Notes: generated by a model from the sequence alone, not told the origin. Positions 38,522 through 46,438 are shown, numbered from the stretch's first letter. The stretch is 64,000 nucleotides of DNA from Lacticaseibacillus zeae DSM 20178 = KCTC 3804 (GCF_000260435.1 NZ_BACQ01000077.1:17688-81687), one strand, 5' to 3'. Program-made: numbers and translations.

Positions 38522-39350
38522 TCGTGCGGCCTCCTTCAAGCTTTAATGACTGCATGAAATCGTCCTTTAGATTGGCAAGGACATTTTCAAATTCAGCAAC
38601 GGAACTGTAAGTATTCATGACGGCCTGATATTCATAGCGCGTGATGGCTGCAGAAACTTCCAGTTCACGTTTGCGCTTGTCGAAGGTGTCATCAGCGGCC
38701 AGCTTTTCTTTGTCAAAGCGGGCTTTGAGTTGTGAAGCGTCTGCGGCTGAAGTTCGGGACGTTGGCGCAGGATCATCGTCATCGTTTGGATCGATGAAGT
38801 TTTTCAACAACCCGCGGAATCCGCTACCGCCTTGGGCAGGTTGGTCGCGTTCCGGCGCAGCCTCGGCTTCGAGATTATCGATTTGCGTGTGCAGCGAATC
38901 AACATCGCGGTACACTTCCTTGCGCATCGCATCTAGTTGACGATCTAAATAATGGTCAGGGTCGGCAGAGAAGGCTTCCAATTGTGGCAGAATTTTGCGC
39001 TGCTCATCGGTCGACTGGGTGATGGCGCGTAAAATAACATTGATATGCCCGAAGTCACGACGGTGGTACCAGTTCCCGAAATAGACGGTTCCTTGGTCGT
39101 TGACCTCAAAAAAAGGGATGTGCTGACGCAAAAAATCAATGAACCCGATTTGCAAAAAGTCGTGCAACTCGGCTTGGGCGCTTTTGTCGTAGGCTAAGAT
39201 GTAACCAGGGGCTTCTTCGATATCAAGTCGCAAGTTTTCGGCGGTTGCATCGATTCCCTGATATAAGCGATAACGTGATTTTTTATGCCAGGCATCGGTA
39301 AAATCACTGAAGAATTTTTTTTGGTAAGTTAGACTCGTTTCGATTGACAT
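38514..39350 (-). CDS. Unrecognised protein with coiled coil and acidic linker, first of an overlapping pair
   Basis: 278 aa. Residues ~1-110 are a globular region (YILAYDKSAQAELHDFLQIG, VYFGNWYHRRDFGHIN); ~140-170 a short coiled coil (DVDSLHTQIDNLEAEAA); ~180-205 a disordered acidic linker with NDDDDPAP; ~205-278 charged helices (FDKEKLAADDTFDKRKREL). No membrane segment. Family unknown. Start ATG 39350 fits the conserved-looking MSIETSLTYQKKFF, but no strong ribosome site is visible. Confidence 0.7.
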   Translation of the reverse strand: MSIETSLTYQKKFFSDFTDAWHKKSRYRLYQGIDATAENLRLDIEEAPGYILAYDKSAQAELHDFLQIGFIDFLRQHIPFFEVNDQGTVYFGNWYHRRDFGHINVILRAITQSTDEQRKILPQLEAFSADPDHYLDRQLDAMRKEVYRDVDSLHTQIDNLEAEAAPERDQPAQGGSGFRGLLKNFIDPNDDDDPAPTSRTSAADASQLKARFDKEKLAADDTFDKRKRELEVSAAITRYEYQAVMNTYSSVAEFENVLANLKDDFMQSLKLEGGRTNA

Positions 39351-39525
39351 TTAATATCCTCTCACATTCTATCCGGTTATTTTAAGTGTACCGCATAAAC
39401 AGGCATATAAGGAAGTTTTATTCTCATTTTTGCCACAGAGAAGGTTGAATCAGCCGCTTTCATCAAATGCATGCTAGAATGAAATCAAATCTGGTTGGTA
39501 AGCGTAAACGAAATGAGGTAGGAAA

Positions 39526-40179
39526 ATGAAAATAGCTGTTTTAGGTGCGACTGGCCGGGCTGGGAGCGCAATTGTTGCCGAGGCGCAGCGACGTGGCCAT
39601 GAGGTGTTGGCAGTCGTTCGGGATACGCAAAAAGCTGCCAGTCGCCTTGGGCAAAATGTCCCGACATTGGTGAAGGCGCCGCTGGAATTGACAGAAGCCG
39701 ATTTAGATAACGTTGATGCCGTTGTGGATGCGCTGAGTGTACCGTGGGGATCCGGTCGTGGGTATTTGCATTTGGACTTTGCGACCCACTTAATTAGTTT
39801 GTTACGGAATACGGACACTTTAGCGGTTTTCATTTTGGGTAGCGCGAGTCTGTCGATGCCAGGCGCGGACCATCCCATGATTCTTGATTTTCCTGAGAGT
39901 GCTGCAAGCCAGCCATGGTATGATGGCGCTAAATATCAGTATTATGAATATCGCTTCTTGCAGATGACCGATAATGTTAACTGGATCGGGATTTCAGCAA
40001 GCGAGGCGTTTCCGGCTGGGCCGGCGACGAGTTATGTTGCCGGTAAAGATACCTTGTTGGTTGGCGAAGATGGACAGAGTCACGTTACTACCGGGAATAT
40101 GGCGCTGGCGATTCTTGATCAACTGGAAAGGCCGACTGCGCTGCAGGATCGGATTACGGTGCGTGATGCGGATGCGTGA
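39526..40179 (+). CDS. NAD(P)-binding oxidoreductase, atypical SDR (NADH-flavin-reductase-like)
   Basis: 217 aa Rossmann protein: KIAVLGATGRAGSAIVAEAQRRGHEV binds NAD(P), VDAVVDALSVPWG follows as in the YwnB/NmrA-like group. No YxxxK catalytic pair is obvious. AGGTAGG precedes ATG 39526. Probably monocistronic; role unknown, possibly redox sensing. Confidence 0.82.
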   Translation: MKIAVLGATGRAGSAIVAEAQRRGHEVLAVVRDTQKAASRLGQNVPTLVKAPLELTEADLDNVDAVVDALSVPWGSGRGYLHLDFATHLISLLRNTDTLAVFILGSASLSMPGADHPMILDFPESAASQPWYDGAKYQYYEYRFLQMTDNVNWIGISASEAFPAGPATSYVAGKDTLLVGEDGQSHVTTGNMALAILDQLERPTALQDRITVRDADA

Positions 40180-40427
40180 TGGAGCGGTTGGTTGTTTGGG
40201 TGAGTAAAGCAAAATACGATCCTTGGTTCGATGGTTGGCCATATGGTATGGCTGGTCATCGGGCGGGGGTCGTGTTTTTTGGTTTGTAAGTATGTAGGTG
40301 GACTGTTGTGTTCTGTAAGTCCGGTTGCTGGCGTGGGAGCTGCCACATAAAGGGTTCAACTGGTCGAGGGCGCGTTAACGGAGGGGAGGCTTTCTATTAT
40401 GGGCAAGTATGTAGGGGGACTTTCGCT

Positions 40428-40544
40428 ATAACGCGCTCACCGGCGCAGAAGCCTGCGTGTAAGGACCTTGGCCGCAATGGCAAAGACCGCCATCACGCCC
40501 AAGGCCACTTACACTCCGGCTTCTAACCGCGCCGGTTCGCGCTC
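40428..40544 (-). repeat. Long-hairpin intergenic repeat, copy 7 (inverted)
   Basis: About 117 bp in the opposite orientation: ATAACGCGCTCACC at 40428 to GGTTCGCGCTC at 40544. On the minus strand its GAGCG end follows a T7 terminator tail after two bases. Confidence 0.9.
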
Positions 40545-40546
40545 AT

Positions 40547-40690
40547 AAAAAAAGCCCCACGCATTGGGGGTGCGCGGGGTTCCCGTGTCAGTGCCATTGG
40601 GGGTGGTACTGACCTATTTTTACTTTGGAGGAGTAAAAATGAAAAAAGTTGGGTTGGGGTAGTAGTAAGAAGGGGGTAAACTTCCTTGCT
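40547..40690 (-). ncRNA. Candidate C-rich small RNA with two stem-loops and terminator
   Basis: On the minus strand: C-rich unpaired stretches (ACCCCC near 40675, ACCCCAACCCAAC near 40655), a CTCCTCC element (complement of 40627-40633), hairpin GTCAGTACCA/TGGCACTGAC (40587-40613), hairpin ACCCCGCGCA/TGCGTGGGGC (40554-40580) and T7. Both hairpins carry the same loop CCCCCAA. Such C-rich loops are known from Gram-positive sRNAs that pair with Shine-Dalgarno sequences. No strong promoter is assigned, so the 5' end is a guess. Confidence 0.35.
40639..40662 (+). CDS. Possible 7-codon ORF MKKVGLG
   Basis: ATG 40639 lies behind GGAGGAG with good spacing and is followed by TAG TAG. It could be a leader peptide or merely the complement of a C-rich RNA read on the other strand. 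About 325 bp without further gene follow, containing a weak CGCTG/CAGCG hairpin with T8 (about 40767-40798). Confidence 0.15.
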   Translation: MKKVGLG

Positions 40691-40987
40691 ACGGTTAAAA
40701 GAATAATCCGTAAATGTGAACTTTTTATGACGATCTGACAGAAAATTTTAGAACACGTGTTTTTTCGCTGGTTTTTTGGTAATCAGCGGCTTTTTTTTAG
40801 TCACAAGCGGCAGATTGTCACTTTCCGTCAAAAATAGTCAATTAATTCGATAAGCCTTGGCAAACGTGACATTTCGCTGGCCTTTTTCCCCAAAAATGAG
40901 GCCATTAACGGGAAATTTTGGACGAAAAACGTTAAGATTTAAGGAAGACAAAGACGCCAGTTAGAAATTTAAAAATGGGGTAATTTG

Positions 40988-43375
40988 ATGGAGCATTCAG
41001 TGTCACCAGTTAATCTTAATAGTCTGACTACTGAAGAAAAAGTGAAATTGACTTCAGGAAAAGACTTCTGGTCTTCCGAAGCGTTTCCTGAGCACGGTAT
41101 TCCTAGCATTCGGATGAGTGACGGGCCGCATGGTTTGCGTTATCAAGCTGCGGAAGCCGATCATCTGGGCATCAATGACAGTGTGCCGAGTACTAGTTTT
41201 CCAACGGCTAGTGCCAGCGCATCGTCGTGGGATCCTGAACTCATTGCTGCAATGGGTGAGGCGATTGGTCTTGAGGCACGCAGTCTGGGCGTTGATGTTG
41301 TGTTGGGACCCGGCGTGAATATGAAGCGCAATCCTTTGTGTGGCCGAAATTTCGAGTATTTTAGCGAAGATCCGTTCTTGGCGGGGAAACTCGGCGCGGC
41401 TTGGATTCAAGGCATTCAAAAGCAGGGGGTTGCGGCTTGTCTGAAACATTTTGCGGCGAATAATCAGGAAAATGGCCGGTTGTCGTCTAATTCGATCATT
41501 GATCCGGTTGCGCTGCACGAAATCTATCTTGAAGCCTTTCGCATTGCGGTTACTGAAGGGCATCCGGAATCGGTTATGTGTTCTTACAATAAAGTAAATG
41601 GTCGCTATGCCAGTGACAATCATTATTTGATGACGCAGGTTCTGCGCAACCAGTTTGGCTTTGACGGCGCCGTCATCACAGATTGGGGCGCACTAAACGA
41701 TAAGGTTGCTTCGCTAAATGCCGGTACGGATTTAGAAATGCCCGGGGATCAGCACTTGTTTGACAAAGAGGCGTTCAAGGCTTTTCAGACCGGCGAGTTG
41801 CGGCCTGCCAGTCTGGACCGCGCCGCTGCCAATATTGCCAAAATGGCGCGTAAACAGCGACCTAAGTTCACTGGCTCGCGCGAGGACTTACTACATCAGC
41901 ATGCTAAATTAGCGCAAAAAATTGCGGAAAGTGCCATCGTGCTGTTGAAAAACGATGACGGAATTTTGCCTTTAGCTGCTAATGAGCAAGTAGCCGTGGT
42001 CGGCGAGTTGGCCAAAGAGACCCGCTTCCAAGGTGCCGGTTCATCGCATATTAAGGCGGCGGAACAGGTGCCGATTTTGACCGGGCTCAAGCAAGCTGGC
42101 ATCGCTTATGATTATGCAGCAGGGTATCGACTGGATGATCAAGTCGATGAGGAAGCAATCGCTCAAGCACTGGAACTGGCCCGCACCCACGACAAGGTTA
42201 TTTTTGTCGCCGGATTGCCGGACAACTATGAATCTGAAGGTTTTGATCGCCAAAACATGGCCTTGCCGAAAGTTCAAAATGATTTACTGCAGGCGATTGC
42301 TACAATTAATCCACATGTCGTCGTTCTGTTGGTCGCCGGCGCACCGGTTGAGCTGCCATGGTTGGATCAGGTACAGGCGGTTTTGGATTTGTATTTAGGC
42401 GGTGAACAGATCGGAGCAGCTGCCGGTCGGGTCTTGACCGGACAAGTAAATCCAAGCGGTAAGTTGGCCGAAACTTATCCGGTTCGTTATGCGGATATAC
42501 CATCTGCGGAGCTTTACGATCACCGTACGCGTTCCGTACCCTATGTCGAAAGCACGTATATTGGCTACCGTTACTTCGACAAAGCGCAGGTGCCGGTGGC
42601 ATTTCCGTTTGGTTTTGGCTTAAGCTATACCTCTTTTGCCATTAAAAATGCGCGCCTCACTGACGATCACGTCACCGATGACCAGCCAGTGACGGTACAG
42701 GTGGAGTTGACGAATACCGGCAGTCGCGATGGTGCAGAAGTGGTCCAGGCTTACGTTCAGGAACAAACCGCGCGTCCTTTGCGCCCAATCAGAGAACTGA
42801 AAGCCTTCAAAAAGGTGTTCGTTAAAGCTGGTGAAACGATGACGGTTACGTTGGCACTTCCGGCACAGGCGTTCAAAGAGTGGCATGAACAAACCCAGAC
42901 ATGGGAACTGCCTGATGCCGCAAAAGCCGTGGCTATCGGGACAAGTTCTGCGGATATAGTCAGTGTCTTGCCGGTTCAAGTTCACGGACAGGCCTTTACG
43001 AATTTTGAAAATGTCCCTGATTGGTATACCACACCGTCTGGCAAGCCGACCGTTCATGATTTTGAACAACTCACCGGTCAAAAGGTACCGCCGCATCATG
43101 AGTTTGTTCCGGGTGAGTTCACGCGTCTGAATACGCCGCGGGAAATGCAGAAATATTCGTGGCTGCTGCGCATGGTTGCCCGGACGGTCATTAAAATGCG
43201 CACCAAGGATTACATTGACAAGGACGGTCCAGAGGCCAAGTTCCAGCAGGCGATCGTGTTGGACACACCGCTTATTCGGTTGGCCCAACAAGCAAGTGGC
43301 GCACTTAGACTAAGTATGGTAGATCGATTGGTAGCGGCCGCCAATCATCAGTATCTAAAAATGATTTTTAGATAA
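40988..43375 (+). CDS. Family 3 glycoside hydrolase (beta-glucosidase type)
   Basis: 795 aa, no signal peptide, hence intracellular. N-terminal barrel with GVNMKRNPLCGRNFEYFSEDP and the nucleophile Asp in GAVITDWGALND (about residue 231). Second alpha/beta domain with VVLLVAGAPVELPWLDQVQAVLDLYLGG. C-terminal fibronectin-III-like domain (GFGLSYTSFAI, VVQAYVQ, ELKAFKKVFVKAGETMTV). ATG 40988 is used; a TTG one codon earlier is possible. Substrates may be beta-glucosides or beta-xylosides. No transporter is adjacent. Confidence 0.93.
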   Translation: MEHSVSPVNLNSLTTEEKVKLTSGKDFWSSEAFPEHGIPSIRMSDGPHGLRYQAAEADHLGINDSVPSTSFPTASASASSWDPELIAAMGEAIGLEARSLGVDVVLGPGVNMKRNPLCGRNFEYFSEDPFLAGKLGAAWIQGIQKQGVAACLKHFAANNQENGRLSSNSIIDPVALHEIYLEAFRIAVTEGHPESVMCSYNKVNGRYASDNHYLMTQVLRNQFGFDGAVITDWGALNDKVASLNAGTDLEMPGDQHLFDKEAFKAFQTGELRPASLDRAAANIAKMARKQRPKFTGSREDLLHQHAKLAQKIAESAIVLLKNDDGILPLAANEQVAVVGELAKETRFQGAGSSHIKAAEQVPILTGLKQAGIAYDYAAGYRLDDQVDEEAIAQALELARTHDKVIFVAGLPDNYESEGFDRQNMALPKVQNDLLQAIATINPHVVVLLVAGAPVELPWLDQVQAVLDLYLGGEQIGAAAGRVLTGQVNPSGKLAETYPVRYADIPSAELYDHRTRSVPYVESTYIGYRYFDKAQVPVAFPFGFGLSYTSFAIKNARLTDDHVTDDQPVTVQVELTNTGSRDGAEVVQAYVQEQTARPLRPIRELKAFKKVFVKAGETMTVTLALPAQAFKEWHEQTQTWELPDAAKAVAIGTSSADIVSVLPVQVHGQAFTNFENVPDWYTTPSGKPTVHDFEQLTGQKVPPHHEFVPGEFTRLNTPREMQKYSWLLRMVARTVIKMRTKDYIDKDGPEAKFQQAIVLDTPLIRLAQQASGALRLSMVDRLVAAANHQYLKMIFR

Positions 43376-43407
43376 CAAACGTATTGTAAAAAGATTAAAA
43401 ATTTCTC

Positions 43408-43437
43408 TTGACGAACGTATCTTCCATTCGGTATTCT
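43408..43437 (+). promoter_or_regulatory. Promoter of the Phe leader
   Basis: TTGACG (43408-43413), 18-bp spacer, TATTCT (43432-43437), about 35 bp upstream of the leader peptide start. Confidence 0.65.
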
Positions 43438-43473
43438 TAATTTCATACAAAACCGAAGGAAGTGTTGACCGTG

Positions 43474-43527
43474 ATGAATCATCGGCAAACACAACTGAAT
43501 ACCTTTTTTGGCAGCTTTTTTGGATAG
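43474..43527 (+). CDS. Phe-rich leader peptide MNHRQTQLNTFFGSFFG
   Basis: 17 residues ending in TAG 43525-43527. GAAGGAAG lies upstream; GTG 43471 just ahead could also serve as start. Four of the last seven residues are Phe, all TTT. The stop codon is immediately followed by segment 1 of an attenuator. Shares TQLN and an aromatic-Gly ending with the Tyr leader at 44931. Role inferred: sensing charged tRNA-Phe by ribosome stalling. Confidence 0.78.
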   Translation: MNHRQTQLNTFFGSFFG

Positions 43528-43637
43528 CGGTTTGCAGTCAGATGCAAACCGCGCAAGCAACGGTTTGCATCCATAAGGCTGTCACATTAAATGTGTCAAC
43601 AACGCCGCATGGATGAACAATAATCCATGCGGCTTTT
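43528..43637 (+). ncRNA. Four-segment attenuator behind the Phe leader
   Basis: Segment 1 CGGTTTGCA (43528-43536) can pair with segment 2 TGCAAACCG (43543-43551). Segment 2 can alternatively pair with segment 3 CGGTTTGCATCCAT (43561-43574). CATCCAT of segment 3 can pair with ATGGATG of segment 4. Segment 4 otherwise forms the terminator GCCGCATGGAT/ATCCATGCGGC (43604-43633) with T-run. A ribosome at the stop codon would mask segment 1, giving 2:3 plus terminator; a ribosome stalled on the Phe codons would free it, giving 1:2 plus antiterminator 3:4. Confidence 0.8.
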
Positions 43638-43651
43638 CTTTACCGAAAACA

Positions 43652-43692
43652 CGGGCCAGTCGCATGGAAAAATGTGACTGGCCCGCTTTTTA
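43652..43692 (+). terminator. Second terminator between the Phe leader and the transporter gene
   Basis: CGGGCCAGTCGCAT / ATGTGACTGGCCCG stem with 5-base loop and TTTTTATT. GTCACAT at 43581-43587 is complementary to ATGTGAC in its right arm and might open it. The next 125 bp to the gene show no convincing promoter. Confidence 0.75.
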
Positions 43693-43821
43693 TTAGGCGA
43701 ATGTGTTTATGGGGAGAGTAAGTCAAGGCCAAACTTCCGCTTGTACTTAGTTATCTGCTAAAAAGGTCTTCACGGTTTTGTCACAGGATAAATACGCAAC
43801 GTCACTTCAAGGAGGACTATC

Positions 43822-44778
43822 ATGAAAAAACATCTTTTACTCGCATTGGCTGGCATGGCACTGATTGGCTTGACTTTAACGGGTTGTGGCAAGCAATCGA
43901 AAGCCGCCAGCAGAGAAACTGTTAAAGTCGGCATTTTGCAATTGATGGATCAGACCGCGTTGACCGAAGCACGCAAAGGATTTGAATCCGAACTCGCTAA
44001 AGCCGGCTATAAAGGCAAGCGCATCAAGATCGATTATGTGAACGCGCAAGGCGACCAGGCAAATCTCAAAACCATGAGTGATCGGCTGGCGTGCGGGAAG
44101 AATGACGTGAATCTCGCCATTGCCACGCCAGCCGCCCAAGCGTTGCAAAAAGCCGAGAAGAAGACACCGTTGCTCTTCACCGCGATCACGGATCCAAAGT
44201 CAGCCGGATTGGTGACGAACCTGACGAAGCCGGACAAAAATGCTACCGGCGTTACCGATTTAGTTTCCGTTAGCGACCAGATTGACTTACTGCACAAAAC
44301 GTTTCCGCAAGCCAAAACGATTGGGCTGATGTACAACGCCGGCGAACCCAATTCGGTCTATCAGATCAAGCAAGCTAAGGCACATCTCAAGAAGCTGGGC
44401 CTGCGTTACCAGATCAAGACAGCCGCCACGACTAACGATGTTCAGCAGGCAGCCGAAAGCCTAGCCAAAGATGTCGATGCACTGTATTTACCGGCGGATA
44501 ATGTAATGGCTGCGGCGATGCCGACCATTGGTAAGGTTGCCAAGGAAAAACAAATTCCGGTCGTGCCAGCAGCGTCGACCATGGTCAAAGATGGTGGCAC
44601 AATCACCAAAGGCATTGATTATCGCGATCTTGGCAAACAAACCGCCAAAATGGCAATCAAACTGCTGAAAGGCACTTCGGTCAAAAAACTTGCCGTCGAA
44701 AAACCGGCCAATGTTAAAACCGTGAAAAATGATGACATGTTAAAAGTGGTGAAACAAAAAGTTAACTTACCGAAGTAA
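43822..44778 (+). CDS. TrpX-type ABC transporter substrate-binding lipoprotein 1
   Basis: 318 aa. Signal peptide with lipobox LTGC (Cys about residue 23). ABC_sub_bind (DUF534/TrpX) pattern: VKVGILQLMDQTALTEARKG, YVNAQGDQANLKTMSDRLA, LFTAITDPKSAGLVTN and LYLPADNVMAAAMPTIG. Clearly paralogous to the protein at 45439 (more than half of residues alike by eye). AAGGAGG precedes the ATG. Its Phe-rich leader suggests phenylalanine or a related aromatic compound as ligand; that is inference. Confidence 0.9.
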   Translation: MKKHLLLALAGMALIGLTLTGCGKQSKAASRETVKVGILQLMDQTALTEARKGFESELAKAGYKGKRIKIDYVNAQGDQANLKTMSDRLACGKNDVNLAIATPAAQALQKAEKKTPLLFTAITDPKSAGLVTNLTKPDKNATGVTDLVSVSDQIDLLHKTFPQAKTIGLMYNAGEPNSVYQIKQAKAHLKKLGLRYQIKTAATTNDVQQAAESLAKDVDALYLPADNVMAAAMPTIGKVAKEKQIPVVPAASTMVKDGGTITKGIDYRDLGKQTAKMAIKLLKGTSVKKLAVEKPANVKTVKNDDMLKVVKQKVNLPK

Positions 44779-44852
44779 CCGGTATAACAGCCTTTTTGAC
44801 ATTTTAAACCGAGCAAAACCTGAGATGGTCAAAATAATCGTGAAAATATGTG

Positions 44853-44881
44853 TTGACAAGATGAAATTATGAGGATACTCT
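44853..44881 (+). promoter_or_regulatory. Promoter of the Tyr leader
   Basis: TTGACA (44853-44858), 17-bp spacer, TACTCT (44876-44881). The -35 is perfect, the -10 weak. Confidence 0.6.
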
Positions 44882-44930
44882 TAGAAACAAGCCAGAAGGA
44901 ACAAACTTCTGGACACAAGGAGTGTTGATC

Positions 44931-44990
44931 ATGAGACAAAACAAAACAACACAACTTAATCACGCGTACTATTACGGCTATTTCGGATAA
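44931..44990 (+). CDS. Tyr-rich leader peptide MRQNKTTQLNHAYYYGYFG
   Basis: 19 residues; ATG 44931 eight bases behind AAGGAG, stop TAA 44988-44990. Tyr codons at 44967, 44970, 44973 and 44979, then one Phe codon. Aligns with the Phe leader at TQLN and in the Gly-separated aromatic tail, so both leaders probably arose by the duplication that produced the two binding proteins. Confidence 0.8.
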   Translation: MRQNKTTQLNHAYYYGYFG

Positions 44991-45099
44991 TGGTTTGTAT
45001 CTCATGGATACAAGCCAATCAGGTTTGTATCCATGATGGCCGTGAGTATTTCACTTGCAATTAACCGCCACATGGACGAATTCATCCATGTGGCTTTTT
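44991..45099 (+). ncRNA. Four-segment attenuator behind the Tyr leader
   Basis: Segment 1 TGGTTTGTATC (44991-45001), segment 2 GGATACAAGCCA (45006-45017), segment 3 GGTTTGTATCCATGATGG (45022-45039). Segments 1:2 and 2:3 are mutually exclusive. TCCATG of segment 3 can pair with CATGGA of segment 4. The terminator is GCCACATGGA/TCCATGTGGC (45067-45094) followed by T5. Same geometry as the Phe attenuator. Confidence 0.8.
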
Positions 45100-45118
45100 C
45101 TTTCCCGGGAAAAAAGTA

Positions 45119-45167
45119 AGAGGCCCGCCACACGGATGAGTAAATCCGGTGGCGGGTCTCTTTTTAG
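45119..45167 (+). terminator. Second terminator behind the Tyr attenuator
   Basis: AGAGGCCCGCCAC ... GTGGCGGGTCTCT hairpin with T5, 20 bp beyond the first terminator. As in the Phe unit, two terminators stand in series before the gene. Confidence 0.8.
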
Positions 45168-45171
45168 AGCA

Positions 45172-45290
45172 GAGCGTGAATTGACGCGGTTAGAAGTCAG
45201 AGTGTAAGTGGCCTTGGGCGTGATGGCCCGGGCTTAGGCCATTGCGACCAAGGTCCTTACACGCAGACTTCTGCGTCAGTGAACGCGTTT
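45172..45290 (+). repeat. Long-hairpin intergenic repeat, copy 8
   Basis: 119 bp, GAGCGTGAAT to GAACGCGTTT, starting five bases after the terminator tail, inside the leader region of the second binding-protein gene. Confidence 0.92.
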
Positions 45291-45299
45291 CAAATTAGT

Positions 45300-45392
45300 G
45301 TCGGCGCCTTTGCAGTGTTTTCTATATGTACTGCAAACCAGAGCCCGACGCTGTCCTGCTCACAACCGTGCGCGGGTACCTTAACTACCCGC
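45300..45392 (+). other. Two further hairpins before the second binding-protein gene
   Basis: Hairpin A: TTTGCAGT (45309-45316) with ACTGCAAA (45330-45337), extended by GTCGG (45300) with CCGAC (45345). Hairpin B: GCGGGTA (45372-45378) with TACCCGC (45386-45392). No T-run follows B, so it is not a typical terminator. May be part of the leader RNA's regulation. Confidence 0.5.
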
Positions 45393-45438
45393 CCAAACCA
45401 GCACGCCAATTCACCAAACATCTCAGGAGGAAGAAAAA

Positions 45439-46407
45439 ATGAAACTCAAACGAATCGCTGCCGTCGCAGCAACCGCACTAGCCATCATGACGTTAGTTGG
45501 CTGTGGCAAGTCAACCAAAGCCGCTGCTGACAAGAGTCAGGTAAAGGTCGGCATTTTACAGCTCATTGACCAACAGGCCTTGACTGCAGCCCGCAAAGGC
45601 TTTACGGAAGAACTTGCTAAGGCCGGTTACAAAGGCAATAAGATCAAGCTGGATTACGTCAATGCCCAAGGCGATCAATCAAATCTGCAAACCATGAGCC
45701 AGCGCCTCGCCCGCGACAAGAATGATCTTAACTTGGCCATTGCGACTCCCGCTGCTCAAGCGTTGCAAAAGGCGGATACCAAAACACCAATGTTATTTAC
45801 GGCGATCACTGATCCTAAGTCGGCCGGATTGGTCGCTAACCCCGAGAAACCGAATAAAAATGCCACCGGCGTCACCGATAAAGTCGATGTGGCGGGCCAG
45901 ATCAAGTTTATTCATAAGGTCTTTCCGAAGGCCAAAAAGATCGGCTTGCTGCTCAACGCCGCAGAACAAAATTCGCAGGTTCAAGTCAAGCTAGCCAAAG
46001 CCGCGATTAAGAAGCTGGGGCTGACAGCCGTTGAAAAAACCGCAGCGACAACCAATGACGTTGAACAAAGTGCATCGGTATTGATGAAACGAAGTGATGT
46101 CATCTACATTCCAACCGACAACACGATGGCGGCTTCCATGGCGACGATTGGTAAAGTCAGCACCAAAGAAAAAATTCCCGTGGTTCCGGCAGACGCGACC
46201 ATGGTTAAGCTAGCCGGAGTTGCCACTGTGGGCATCAACTACGAAGATCTTGGCAAGCAAACCGGCAAACTAGACGTGCAGTTGCTGGAGGGCAAGAAGG
46301 TTAAAGATTTGCCGGTCGAACAACCATCCAAAACGCGATTGGTGATTAATCCGGAACGGATGCGGCAATTCGGGCTGACAAAAGCCATGTTAGAAGAAGC
46401 AGAATAA
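45439..46407 (+). CDS. TrpX-type ABC transporter substrate-binding lipoprotein 2
   Basis: 322 aa. Signal peptide with lipobox LVGC (Cys about residue 22) and the same domain pattern as the protein at 43822: VKVGILQLIDQQALTAARKG, YVNAQGDQSNLQTMSQRLA, VIYIPTDNTMAASMATIG. AGGAGG precedes ATG 45439. It is directly followed by the permease and ATPase genes (31 bp). The Tyr-rich leader upstream suggests tyrosine-related regulation. The transporter core seems to be shared by both binding proteins. Confidence 0.92.
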   Translation: MKLKRIAAVAATALAIMTLVGCGKSTKAAADKSQVKVGILQLIDQQALTAARKGFTEELAKAGYKGNKIKLDYVNAQGDQSNLQTMSQRLARDKNDLNLAIATPAAQALQKADTKTPMLFTAITDPKSAGLVANPEKPNKNATGVTDKVDVAGQIKFIHKVFPKAKKIGLLLNAAEQNSQVQVKLAKAAIKKLGLTAVEKTAATTNDVEQSASVLMKRSDVIYIPTDNTMAASMATIGKVSTKEKIPVVPADATMVKLAGVATVGINYEDLGKQTGKLDVQLLEGKKVKDLPVEQPSKTRLVINPERMRQFGLTKAMLEEAE

Positions 46408-46438
46408 ACAAACGAGTTAAAAAACGAGGGGATTTGTT

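Noticed and set aside
40308..40526. 72-codon frame across repeat copy 7
   Set aside because: Similar peptides appear antisense to copies 1 and 4, so the apparent conservation comes from the DNA repeat, not from a protein.
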